Shown here: piece by piece, positions 8,498-16,300 of the stretch
Layout: each line of letters starts with the position of its first letter
Position numbering within the stretch: position 1 is the stretch's first letter
Source: Saprospiraceae bacterium
GTDB taxonomy: Bacteria > Bacteroidota > Bacteroidia > Chitinophagales > Saprospiraceae
Direction of reading: 5' to 3'
NCBI GenBank assembly: GCA_016717655.1
Contig: JADKFC010000001.1
Coordinates: 434,001-498,000, forward strand
Length of the DNA: 64,000 nucleotides
Made by a program: the position numbers and the translations under genes
The notes under the pieces: generated by a model
Databases searched by the model: none
Seen by the model: the letters and a program-made list of their open reading frames with translations, nothing else
Told to the model about the DNA's origin: nothing

Positions 8498-8548
8498 GGG
8501 CTAGGGGCTAGGGGATAGAGTAGGGGTTAGGTTCTAGGGGCTAGGGAG
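8491..8548 (+). repeat. Degenerate GGGGATAG/CTAGGGG repeat patch
   Basis: Starting inside the last codons of the pentapeptide gene, the sequence is a run of degenerate units such as gggataggggctagggg and taggggttaggttctagg. The same word family makes a longer, cleaner array at 26,470-26,560. No coding sense is visible. Confidence 0.75.
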
Positions 8549-8594
8549 GATGTTGTTATTTTTCATTAATTTTGACGTTAAATTAAAATCGAGA

Positions 8595-9044
8595 ATGAAC
8601 ATTAGGATATTATTGCTGCTTTTAATTGGCTTTTTGACTTTGCCAGTTATGGGGCAGAAAAAGAGTACTAAAAAGAAAACAAAGGCACCGGCTATGGCAG
8701 TGGTAGATAAGATGCCGGTCTTTGTAAATGGAGGACAAGAGGGAGTATATAAGATCATTGCCGACAGTATGGTATATCCTTCAGCGGCCAAGGAAGAGCG
8801 GGTAGGGGGAAAGGTGCTGGTGAAGTTTAAAGTAGACACCCTCGGCAAGGTATTCGATATTGGCATTGTGGAGGGCATAAGACCTGATTTGGACCAGGAA
8901 GCTATCAGGTTGGTAAAGCTGCTCAAAAAGTGGAGCCCCGCGTTGTCAAAAGGTAGAAAGGTGAGGGTAGAAATGAAACTTCCGTTGTACTTTTTTCCGG
9001 ATGTCAACTTCCAGAGAGAGTGGCAGGAAAAGAATAAAAAGTAA
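8595..9044 (+). CDS. Secreted TonB C-terminal domain protein
   Basis: The likely start is ATG 8595, which gives a clean signal peptide (MNIRILLLLLIGFL, cut near VMGQ). A Lys-rich linker (KKSTKKKTKAP) follows, then a TonB C-terminal domain: YPSAAKEERVGGKVLVKFKV, DTLGKVFDIGIVEGI and WSPALSKGRKVRVEMKLP. An in-frame ATG at 8550 would add 15 residues before the signal peptide and is less likely. In Bacteroidota, proteins with only a signal peptide and this domain are common. They lack the membrane anchor of true TonB, and their role is not established. No ExbB/ExbD genes are nearby. The next gene starts 16 bp downstream and may be co-transcribed. Confidence 0.82.
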   Translation: MNIRILLLLLIGFLTLPVMGQKKSTKKKTKAPAMAVVDKMPVFVNGGQEGVYKIIADSMVYPSAAKEERVGGKVLVKFKVDTLGKVFDIGIVEGIRPDLDQEAIRLVKLLKKWSPALSKGRKVRVEMKLPLYFFPDVNFQREWQEKNKK

Positions 9045-9060
9045 ATAAACAATCTATCAT

Positions 9061-9444
9061 ATGAAAAAGTATTTATTATTCGCAGTTAGTTTAATCGTTT
9101 TCTCACAAGCCAACGGGCAGGAGGATGCCAACCTGAAAGGATTTGCCATGACCATGAATTTGGACGGTAATAGGGTTGAAATGCAATGCTCTGCCGGATG
9201 CAATTGGACCGAATTGAGTTTTACTCTACCCATATTGAGAAAGGCCCAATTGGTAAATGAAAGTGGCATGACAAGCGAAGAGACCCAAACCTCAAAATCT
9301 GCATTTTTGTTTGACCTTTCCTTTGATAACAATACGATATTGTTGATTGGCCACAAGGGCACTGCCTGGAAAAAACTATCATTTTCAATGATGGAAGGAA
9401 AACAGGCGATTATTGATCAACAAGGGTTTAAGGGGTATAAATAG
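9061..9444 (+). CDS. Small secreted protein of unknown function
   Basis: A 127-residue protein with a clear signal peptide (MKKYLLFAVSLIVFSQANGQ) and a mature part of about 107 residues containing two close cysteines (MQCSAGCNWTEL). The sequence LKGFAMTMNLDGNRVEMQC and a tail of short beta-like segments suggest a small periplasmic beta domain. I do not recognise the family. It lies 16 bp after the TonB-C gene on the same strand. Its stop is followed almost at once by a large AATTACGA repeat array. Confidence 0.65.
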   Translation: MKKYLLFAVSLIVFSQANGQEDANLKGFAMTMNLDGNRVEMQCSAGCNWTELSFTLPILRKAQLVNESGMTSEETQTSKSAFLFDLSFDNNTILLIGHKGTAWKKLSFSMMEGKQAIIDQQGFKGYK

Positions 9445-9454
9445 GGTTTTTGGA

Positions 9455-9710
9455 TTTCGAACGGCGAACGGCGAATGGCGAATTGAGAATTTCGAATTGA
9501 GAATTACGGATCTTAATTACGAATTTGGCAATTACGAATTACGCAATATGTGGGAGCAATTACGAATTTGCCAATTACGGATCGAGAATTACGATTACTT
9601 CAATTACGAATTACGGATTTTAATTACGATTTCTTCAATTACGAATTACGGATTTTAATTTCAAAATTGGCAATTACGAATTACGGATTGAGAATTTCGA
9701 ATTACGAGGG
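9455..9710 (+). repeat. AATTACGA-type degenerate tandem array
   Basis: About 255 bp made of variants of gaattacgaatt, aattacggatt, gaatttcgaattgag and ggcaattacgaatt. Unit length drifts around 7-14 bp, and many neighbouring copies differ by one base. Two frames are open by chance and translate to repetitive ITNYELRI-like peptides; these are not genes. A second array of the same family and orientation lies beyond the GNAT gene at 10,381-10,480 and 10,597-10,672. Confidence 0.85.
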
Positions 9711-9718
9711 TTCGGAAA

Positions 9719-9800
9719 CCTCTTATGCTTCGTTGCTCCGATGCTCCGTTCCCTACGCCGGCTTTGCCTGCATAGGGACAGGTGCCGGATACCCCGTAAA
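9719..9800 (+). repeat. GATGCTCCGTTCCC / CCGGATACCCC hairpin-rich element
   Basis: Directly after the AATTACGA array is a GC-richer island reading gttgctccgatgctccgttc, then a partly self-complementary part around ccctacgccggctttgcctg with catagggac downstream, then gtgccggatacccc. The 14-mer gatgctccgttccc (9740-9753) recurs as its reverse complement at 47,337-47,350 beside the G/C tract, so this is a dispersed repeat family rather than unique sequence. Confidence 0.5.
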
Positions 9801-9836
9801 AGGATAGTTAAATTGTAAAAGTTGAAAATAAGAAGT

Positions 9837-10367
9837 ATGGCAAATACTATAGCTACTTTAAGGATGGATTTGATACCTGCCACCAGTGAGTTATTGAGAG
9901 CGGTTATTGAAAGTGACGATGCTCTCGGTGAATCATTGGGAGTTTCAGTAGCAGAGGGGTGGACCGAGTTTGGTAAGGCTCCGTTTGAATATATGTTAAA
10001 CGTGCTTACTTCAGATAAAAATCAGGAGGGGTGGTGCAATTATTTTCCTATTTTGAAGTCAGGGAACCAACTGATAGGCAGTGGGGGATTTAAAGGCGGG
10101 CCCAATGCAGATGGATGGGTGGAAATTGGATATGAAATTGCACCGGCTTTTCGAAATCAGGGCTTGGCAACTGAAATGGCGATGGGCCTCATTGATTATG
10201 CACTAACCAAAGTAGAGGTGACTGGGATCTGTGCGCACACGCTTGCGGAAGAAAATGCTTCTTGTGAGGTGTTAAAAAAGTGCGGCTTTGTAAAAACAGG
10301 TGAATTGGAGGATCCGGATGATGGCTTGATTTGGAGATGGGAGTGGGATGGGTCTGAGGGGAATTGA
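9837..10367 (+). CDS. GNAT family N-acetyltransferase (RimJ/RimL-like)
   Basis: A 176-residue acetyltransferase from ATG 9837; an in-frame TTG at 9822 is less likely. Family features are the early LRMDLIPATSELLRAV segment, the strand GSGGFKGGPNADGWVEIGYE, the acetyl-CoA loop built around RNQGLATEMA, and the late NASCEVLKKCGFVKTGE motif typical of RimJ/RimL-type GNATs. The substrate could be an N-terminal amine or a small molecule and is not predictable. The gene is isolated and framed on both sides by arrays of the same short-repeat family, which could let it move or be deleted by recombination (inference). Confidence 0.88.
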   Translation: MANTIATLRMDLIPATSELLRAVIESDDALGESLGVSVAEGWTEFGKAPFEYMLNVLTSDKNQEGWCNYFPILKSGNQLIGSGGFKGGPNADGWVEIGYEIAPAFRNQGLATEMAMGLIDYALTKVEVTGICAHTLAEENASCEVLKKCGFVKTGELEDPDDGLIWRWEWDGSEGN

Positions 10368-10380
10368 GGAGGGCTTATTG

Positions 10381-10672
10381 GGAATTTCGAATTGAGAATT
10401 TCGAATTGAGAATTACGAATGTCGAATTACGGATTATTCAATTACGGATGAATAATTGAGAATTACGGAGTATGAATTACTGGGGAGGCAGATCTGAAAT
10501 GGTGTTTAGGTTGCTGCGAAAGGTGTTTCGCAGTTCCTTCCTTATCTCGATCCATTTAGGATCTCGATTTGCAGCTAAGCTGCAACCGGTCAGTCATGAA
10601 TTACGTATGTCGGATTACGAATGTCGGATTACGAATGTCGAATTTCGAATTACGGATTACGAATTACGGGAG
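10381..10672 (+). repeat. Second AATTACGA-type array with a central hairpin island
   Basis: Two array segments (10,381-10,480 and 10,597-10,672) of aattacgga, gaatttcgaattgag and gtcggattacgaat units enclose a non-repetitive island. The island has two perfect hairpins: ctgcgaaa-ggtg-tttcgcag at 10,514-10,533 and ttgcagct-a-agctgcaa at 10,569-10,585. It also has two copies of atctcgat. An open frame crosses it by chance and is not a gene. Confidence 0.8.
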
Positions 10673-10675
10673 CTT

Positions 10676-11089
10676 TAAATATGTTAGTCCTTTTGGGCAG
10701 GGGGGTAAGTTAGAATATAAATCCTGAATTTTTCTGATGGAACTGAGTTAAGCATGGCGGAAGCACTTTCACCAGTACTATCCATTTGAGATCCGGCTTG
10801 GTTGTGGAGCTGGTACTGATTGGCCATGATTGTCGAATGATTGACTAGGCATCTGGTTGTGGTGATGTTTGGAATCGAATTTTACATCGTGTGTCTAATG
10901 TATTGAATATCAGAAATATGTATTTATGGGATAATGAGCTACGAATTTTGCCGTAGCATAATTAGGATCAATATATTTTGATATCAGGTCATTAAAATAT
11001 ACCTAAAATAGATGGAAAGTGAAACTCCTTGAAACTATAAAAAATACGACATGGGTCATTGTCTATTGTCGTCACACTAGAGCATACAA
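10676..11089. other. Intergenic stretch with nothing recognisable
   Basis: About 410 bp between the array and the convergent L-domain protein gene. I see no coding frame of note, no strong hairpin with a T-run and no repeat from the neighbouring families. Confidence 0.6.
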
Positions 11090-14000
11090 TTATTGTTTTA
11101 CGAATACAAAGGACTGTGTTTGTTTTTCAGATAGAAGCTGAGCCATATAGGTGCCAGCAGTTAAAAAGGTAAATTGGTGACAGGCTCCATTTCCCTGGTA
11201 GACAATTTGTCCTAATGAGTTATACACCTGGAGGATAGATTTTGACAGATCTTGGTTGCTTCTTAAACAAAGCCATTCATGCACAGGATTAGGATACCAT
11301 TGGAAGGCAAAATGGCTGGCTTCCTCAGTGTTTACCAGCACATCTTTGATGTGATTGATGGCCGTATTGGTTACTATGGCAGCGTTTTGATCAAAGTAGA
11401 TTTCACCATAATTGCCGATCACGGTACCATTGGGCAAATTGGGGAGGGTATTGATGGTAAAGGATATAAAGCCCTGACTTTGTTCTTCGTTTTGAACTTT
11501 GGCCGGTAGGTTGATGACAGGGAAGTCAATCTCAAAAATATCGCCATATAAGCGGAGGTTACAGCTATGACTACTTGAAATATACTGAATGGAATTTCTG
11601 TCTAAGTAAGTGGATATTAGATCATATATTCTTACCTGTCTGGCTGTATCATTGCCCAGATTCTGAAATCGAATGGTGTAGGTCAATTCAAATGAGGTAT
11701 CTGAAGTGTATCTGTACAATGTGTCGATTGGCGATACAGAAATATCATTAGGGTCATAGGCACATCTGACCAGGCTGTTGTAAATCGAAGAATCCAATAG
11801 CTGGTAGCTTTGGTCTGTGTTTTGGATGTAATAGGAGGTGAAAAAGCTCAAGGTATCGCCCACGTTGTCTTCTGAAGGCACCGCCAGAGTAGCCTTGATT
11901 TTAAAGGAAGAGGGGGGAATCAAATTGGAAAAATTCCAAACAGCAAATCCTTGGTTGAGGTTGATTTCATTGGGCTGTGGCATGAAGTCAGACATGGCAT
12001 TCATGTCATTGTAGTACAAAATCAGTCGTCCTTTTTCATCGTAACTTCCTTCATTGGTGGCAGTGATGTAGATGTTGACTTTTTCATTACATCGGGTAGC
12101 GGCAGAGGTCATTCTGATTTTTCCTTCGTGGGCATTTTTGGCGTGAACGAAGCCAAAAGAGAAGATGGTGTCATTTTCATCGACGCTGTCGTATTGATAA
12201 ACCAGCATGGTATCGGTAGTGGGCCTGAACTTTGGATTAAATTCTGATTTAATCGTGTAGGTGTTGGTCAGTTCACAATAAAAAACCATTTCTCCTTGTT
12301 CGTTAGAAATGAGTTGGGGGTCGAGCGTGTTAACATCTACTTTCATGTTGAGTATGCCAGGTTCACCGTTATCTCGAAGCCCGTTTTCATTGCGGTCATA
12401 AAAAGCGATGCCTTTGACCAGACCACCGGTGCAGATAATTTCAGAGGCTTGATTGCAGCCGGGTGCATTGTTGGTTAATTGGTAGGGCTTGTTTAAAGCA
12501 AGGTAGCCACATACAAAGCGGTTGTTGCACATGGACAGTAGGGTATTGCCATAGATTTCCAGTCTTGTAACCTGGGTAGGGTCTACTTTGCGGAGCCCAT
12601 TTATTTGAGTGATGAGAGCTGCATTGCCGATGGTAATCATGCCTTTCACTATGCGGAGCGCCGGCCAGGGACCCAATTCAGGAACCTTGATTACAGATAC
12701 AATTCTCAAATCGCCCAGGATGGAATGCAGTTTTTGAAAAGAGGGAAGTTTAGTTAATGTTACACTGTTGAAGGTTAATTTTCCTCTTATTATTTCCAGA
12801 TTATTAAAATCAGGAAGGACTTCAATTCTGCTATCAAAGGTGACATTGCCGTTGACTTCTCTCAAATTATTGAAGCCGCTTATTTTTTTTAATCCTACTG
12901 AGTTTACGACATTGATTTCTCCACAATAATCCAGATTTTCAAAGCCATCGACGGAGGCCAGGGCAAAACAGTTGTAGATGTAAAAGGCATAAAATTGGTT
13001 ATTGTATAAATATCTCAGTTGGTTGAAACCATTGAGGGTAGGAAGTTTGTAATTATCTCTGAGACTCAGCTGACCCAGGGTGTCCAACGAAGGGAAATCG
13101 GCAAGGTAGACCAACGTTTTGTTGCCGCTAAGGGTAAATGAGCCCCCACAATATCTGAGTTGTTGGAAGCCTAAAATGCTATCTACAACAGATTGATTGT
13201 AGATGCCTAGATTTTCTATAATGGTATGAAGCTTGTTGAATCCCTCAATTCTTTTTAAGTTAAAAGTTCCATTGATATTAAGTGATTTGACATACTGCAG
13301 CAGATCAAACTCTGGTAAATAGGTGATTTCTGTCAAATTAAGATCCAGTTCACCTTTGACTTCTATCAATTGGTTAAAGTGGTTAAAAGATTGGGTTTTG
13401 AAACCATACAGTTTCATTGGACCATTGACCTTTTGCAGCTGGGGGGCAAATTGAATGTTAGTTGCTTTGTTAGCGCTCAGGTAAATATCGCCTGCTTCTT
13501 TCAGATTTAGGAAGGCGTCAAAGTTGGGTAATTCAGGTAGCTGCAAAAATAATCCAAGCGTGGCTTTTTCCAGATTAGGGAAGGGACAAAGCTGGGTAAG
13601 GGCCGGTAGATTCAGGGCAATGTTACTGGCAGAAATCAACTGATCGAAACCTTCCAGAGTAGTAAGGTTGGGACAATTGGTAAGATTCAAATCATTGATG
13701 TATCGTGCATTGGGAGCAAGTTGAAAATGAGTTGCCAGAGGGAAAGCAAGGATGAGCCTGCTGCCCAAAGAATCCAGCGATTGTAGTCCCTGATAAGAAA
13801 GAGAATTTGCTTCGGAGATGGTAAAATCTGACTTTACAAATCTCAATTGATCAAATGCAGGTATGGTTTTAAGGTTGGGACTGAACTGAAAATTGAGTGA
13901 AATCGTATTGCCACAGTATTTAAGTTTTTCGCATGCCCTGACCACTTCCAGTTTTTTCATAAAATGAATTGAAAATGTGGACAAGAGGGTATCTACCTCA

Positions 14001-14491
14001 TTGAAGGCATCAATGGTATCCATTAACTCATTTTCACTTATGGAAATGGTGCCCACCTTGGTAAGTTGGTTGAAACCCCTGACCGACTTAAGCTTTGGGT
14101 TGTTTTGGATTTCTATATTGAGCCCTACTTTTTGAAGCGAGTCAAAGGCTGGGAAGGTAGTCAATTGATCGGTACTTAAAATGGAGAGATCTCCACCAAT
14201 GTATTTGATGTTTGACAGACCCTGAATGGTAGGCGTGTTTTTTACATTGAGCACCAGATCACCCAGTATGGTGTCTATCTTGAGCATAGCACTGAGGTCT
14301 GTAAATGGATTGGCGGCTGAATTGATGAATGAGATCGACTTTTTTATTTTATGGCAATTGGGATAAGAGGCAAAGAGCTGGTTGAGTTCAGCTTGCGTTT
14401 TGATCGTGATATTAAATTCAGGACATTGCCCAAAACTTGAAAAGAAGATAAAAGCAATAAAACAAAAGGTGAGTAAAGCGCGATTTCTCAT
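11090..14491 (-). CDS. Large T9SS-exported protein with L-domain/LRR-like repeats
   Basis: An 1133-residue secreted protein. A signal peptide (ALLTFCFIAFIFFSSFGQ) is followed by about 600 residues of receptor-L-domain/LRR-like repeats, each of the type 'L..F..L..V.G.L.I' (for example LPSFQKLHSILGDLRI). An SdrD-B-like segment (GIAFYDRNENGLRDNGEPG) and a DUF11-like segment starting CAYDPNDISVSP follow, and then the usual conserved-repeat region ending NYGEIYFDQNAAIVTNT. It closes with a type-A T9SS sorting domain: FQWYPNPVHEWL, VYNSLGQIVYQG and TAGTYMAQL. The protein should be secreted across the outer membrane and attached to the cell surface, perhaps as an adhesin (inference). A perfect hairpin lies just before the start codon. 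Confidence 0.88.
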   Translation of the reverse strand: MRNRALLTFCFIAFIFFSSFGQCPEFNITIKTQAELNQLFASYPNCHKIKKSISFINSAANPFTDLSAMLKIDTILGDLVLNVKNTPTIQGLSNIKYIGGDLSILSTDQLTTFPAFDSLQKVGLNIEIQNNPKLKSVRGFNQLTKVGTISISENELMDTIDAFNEVDTLLSTFSIHFMKKLEVVRACEKLKYCGNTISLNFQFSPNLKTIPAFDQLRFVKSDFTISEANSLSYQGLQSLDSLGSRLILAFPLATHFQLAPNARYINDLNLTNCPNLTTLEGFDQLISASNIALNLPALTQLCPFPNLEKATLGLFLQLPELPNFDAFLNLKEAGDIYLSANKATNIQFAPQLQKVNGPMKLYGFKTQSFNHFNQLIEVKGELDLNLTEITYLPEFDLLQYVKSLNINGTFNLKRIEGFNKLHTIIENLGIYNQSVVDSILGFQQLRYCGGSFTLSGNKTLVYLADFPSLDTLGQLSLRDNYKLPTLNGFNQLRYLYNNQFYAFYIYNCFALASVDGFENLDYCGEINVVNSVGLKKISGFNNLREVNGNVTFDSRIEVLPDFNNLEIIRGKLTFNSVTLTKLPSFQKLHSILGDLRIVSVIKVPELGPWPALRIVKGMITIGNAALITQINGLRKVDPTQVTRLEIYGNTLLSMCNNRFVCGYLALNKPYQLTNNAPGCNQASEIICTGGLVKGIAFYDRNENGLRDNGEPGILNMKVDVNTLDPQLISNEQGEMVFYCELTNTYTIKSEFNPKFRPTTDTMLVYQYDSVDENDTIFSFGFVHAKNAHEGKIRMTSAATRCNEKVNIYITATNEGSYDEKGRLILYYNDMNAMSDFMPQPNEINLNQGFAVWNFSNLIPPSSFKIKATLAVPSEDNVGDTLSFFTSYYIQNTDQSYQLLDSSIYNSLVRCAYDPNDISVSPIDTLYRYTSDTSFELTYTIRFQNLGNDTARQVRIYDLISTYLDRNSIQYISSSHSCNLRLYGDIFEIDFPVINLPAKVQNEEQSQGFISFTINTLPNLPNGTVIGNYGEIYFDQNAAIVTNTAINHIKDVLVNTEEASHFAFQWYPNPVHEWLCLRSNQDLSKSILQVYNSLGQIVYQGNGACHQFTFLTAGTYMAQLLSEKQTQSFVFVKQ

Positions 14492-14495
14492 AGGT

Positions 14496-14524
14496 AATTG
14501 TATTTTTCAATCAAAAATACAATT
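14496..14524 (-). promoter_or_regulatory. Hairpin and TATTTTTG box in the leader of the L-domain gene
   Basis: The perfect inverted repeat aattgtattttt / aaaaatacaatt (14,496-14,507 and 14,513-14,524) with a 5-nt loop lies 4 bases upstream of the start codon. On the minus strand it contains TATTTTTG (14,519 down to 14,512), which fits the Bacteroidota -7 box TAnnTTTG. A matching -33 TTG is not convincing. It may be a promoter element or an RNA hairpin affecting translation. Confidence 0.4.
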
Positions 14525-14646
14525 TTTTATGCATTAATAAAAATATTAATATGTAAAACCAGAATTATTTAACTGATCAATATCCCCCTTGTGAAGGGCT
14601 TAATCTCATTATATTATTATATTTACAAGGTTTAAAATACCACCCA

Positions 14647-16287
14647 ATGAAAAAGCCATTCATCCTCCTCCTTGCCGTTTTGCTGTCGATTTCAATAATG
14701 GCACAAGAGCGAACACTGATATTGGTGCCTGGGAAAAAGGACCTCCTTTTGGATACCAACGGAGCTGTATTTTTTGAGCTCAATAACCTATTTGAGTTCA
14801 TCAATTCTGAAATCTACGGTGATGATGGCAGGAATGGTTATCACAGGAGTGTAGCTTACCCATTTAATGGCTTTCCTTTACTGGTAAAACAGAGGGGCAA
14901 TGGTGTTTTTCAATTGTTAGACAAAAGTGGAGAAACAAAGGCGTGGTTGCCAAGGGGATTAAAAGGGGTCGCGGTAAAACAAGGGGGATTTTATCTGGCT
15001 TCAATGGAGGTGGATGAAAAATTGTATAGATCTACCCGTTTTGTTTTTTTGGATGGATCGGGCTCGCTTGTCTTTTTGAAAGAAGGATATAGATCCGCTT
15101 CTTCCTTTTCTGATGGCATAGCAGCGGTTAATGCAGGGGGGTGGAAGTTTATCAATGACTTGGGGCATGAAGTAAAGATATTGCCCGACTCAATGAAAAA
15201 TGCGCGAAGAGTCACTCGTTTTCATGAGGGGGTATCCATTGTCTTGATGAATCCATTATCAAAAAGTGGCATGCCTGTTTTCAGACCCTATGTTATAGAT
15301 GCCAAAGGAAATATTTTGATTGATGTATCGGCTTTGTTTCCAGGGAAGGAAATAAAGAATATGCATGAGTTTAAAGGGGGTGTTTCTATGATCGAATTTT
15401 TTTGGGATTCCAAATTGCCTTACAGTGGCAGGCCGATCGCCTTCATCAATAAGTCGGGAAAAGTTTTGTTGGACGTAGACCATGTCATTGACGAAAAAGT
15501 GGGAGAGGCCGGTCATATAGTATTGAGCAGGAGGCAAAAAAATGGAGAAGATAAATGGGAAATGTATGAGCCCAATGGTAAACAGATAAAGTTGCCAATT
15601 GGTGTCAGTTATATACAACCAATATCAAAAAAGTATTTAAAACTTACTTTTAATGATCCAAAGATCAAAACAAAGAGTTCACTCTATGACGTTCAGACCA
15701 TGAAATTTGTATATGAAACCACAGGCTACGATTGTATGGGTGTGGTCTATGACAGGGCATTGCTCAAAGGTCCCAATGAAGATGTTAAATTAATTCATCT
15801 AAAAACAGGGGCTACTCTATTTCAGTCTTCTCCTAAGGATCAAAAAGTATATGATCTGGACAGGTATAATGGAAAGATGGAAGATGTCAGTATTTTTTAT
15901 TGTTTCAAAGATGTTTGGGTGCCCAGGATTAGTGAAATGACTGGGCTCAAAGAACTCAACTTATCTAACCTAACTGTAGAAAATATTCCGCCAATTGCCA
16001 ATAAGGAAAAGTTGTCCTTGTTGCGCATCAGTAACTGTAGAAAGCTGAAAGAACTGGATGGTGGAATAAACCAACTCACCAAGTTGTCTATAAGTGGTGG
16101 TACATCTCTGAAAGGGTTAGACTTTTTTGTTCAACAGCAAACCAGATTGAAAGAACTGCACCTCATCAATATGGATTTTAGCGAGATTGAAAAAACAAAC
16201 ATTTTGAGAAAATTCCCTAAGGCCGTGATCAAAGGAACAGCGAAAGATGCAGACTATGAGTTGCAGGAAGTGATTGATGGATTTTAA
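14647..16287 (+). CDS. Secreted WG-repeat-like protein with a short LRR tail
   Basis: A 546-residue exported protein with the signal peptide MKKPFILLLAVLLSISIMAQ. The central part has degenerate WG-type repeats (FVFLDGSGSLVFLKEGYRSA, then FSDGIAAVNAGGWKFINDLG), in which short beta segments around 'G..(W/G)..I...G' recur. The last 130 residues turn into leucine-rich repeats (LKELNLSNLTVENIPPIANK, LSLLRISNCRKLKELDG, LKELHLINMDF). WG-repeat proteins are common in this phylum and have no assigned activity. There is no clear T9SS sorting domain, so it may stay in the periplasm or reach the surface another way. The next gene, another WG protein, begins 13 bp downstream. Confidence 0.75.
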   Translation: MKKPFILLLAVLLSISIMAQERTLILVPGKKDLLLDTNGAVFFELNNLFEFINSEIYGDDGRNGYHRSVAYPFNGFPLLVKQRGNGVFQLLDKSGETKAWLPRGLKGVAVKQGGFYLASMEVDEKLYRSTRFVFLDGSGSLVFLKEGYRSASSFSDGIAAVNAGGWKFINDLGHEVKILPDSMKNARRVTRFHEGVSIVLMNPLSKSGMPVFRPYVIDAKGNILIDVSALFPGKEIKNMHEFKGGVSMIEFFWDSKLPYSGRPIAFINKSGKVLLDVDHVIDEKVGEAGHIVLSRRQKNGEDKWEMYEPNGKQIKLPIGVSYIQPISKKYLKLTFNDPKIKTKSSLYDVQTMKFVYETTGYDCMGVVYDRALLKGPNEDVKLIHLKTGATLFQSSPKDQKVYDLDRYNGKMEDVSIFYCFKDVWVPRISEMTGLKELNLSNLTVENIPPIANKEKLSLLRISNCRKLKELDGGINQLTKLSISGGTSLKGLDFFVQQQTRLKELHLINMDFSEIEKTNILRKFPKAVIKGTAKDADYELQEVIDGF

Positions 16288-16300
16288 AAAAAAACAAGTT

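Noticed and set aside
9413..9807. Two plus-strand open frames in the AATTACGA array
   Set aside because: Their peptides are only repeats of ITNYELRI-like words produced by the array; no start context or family.
10472..10678. Open frame across the second array and hairpin island
   Set aside because: Half of it is array translation; the rest has no protein-like pattern.
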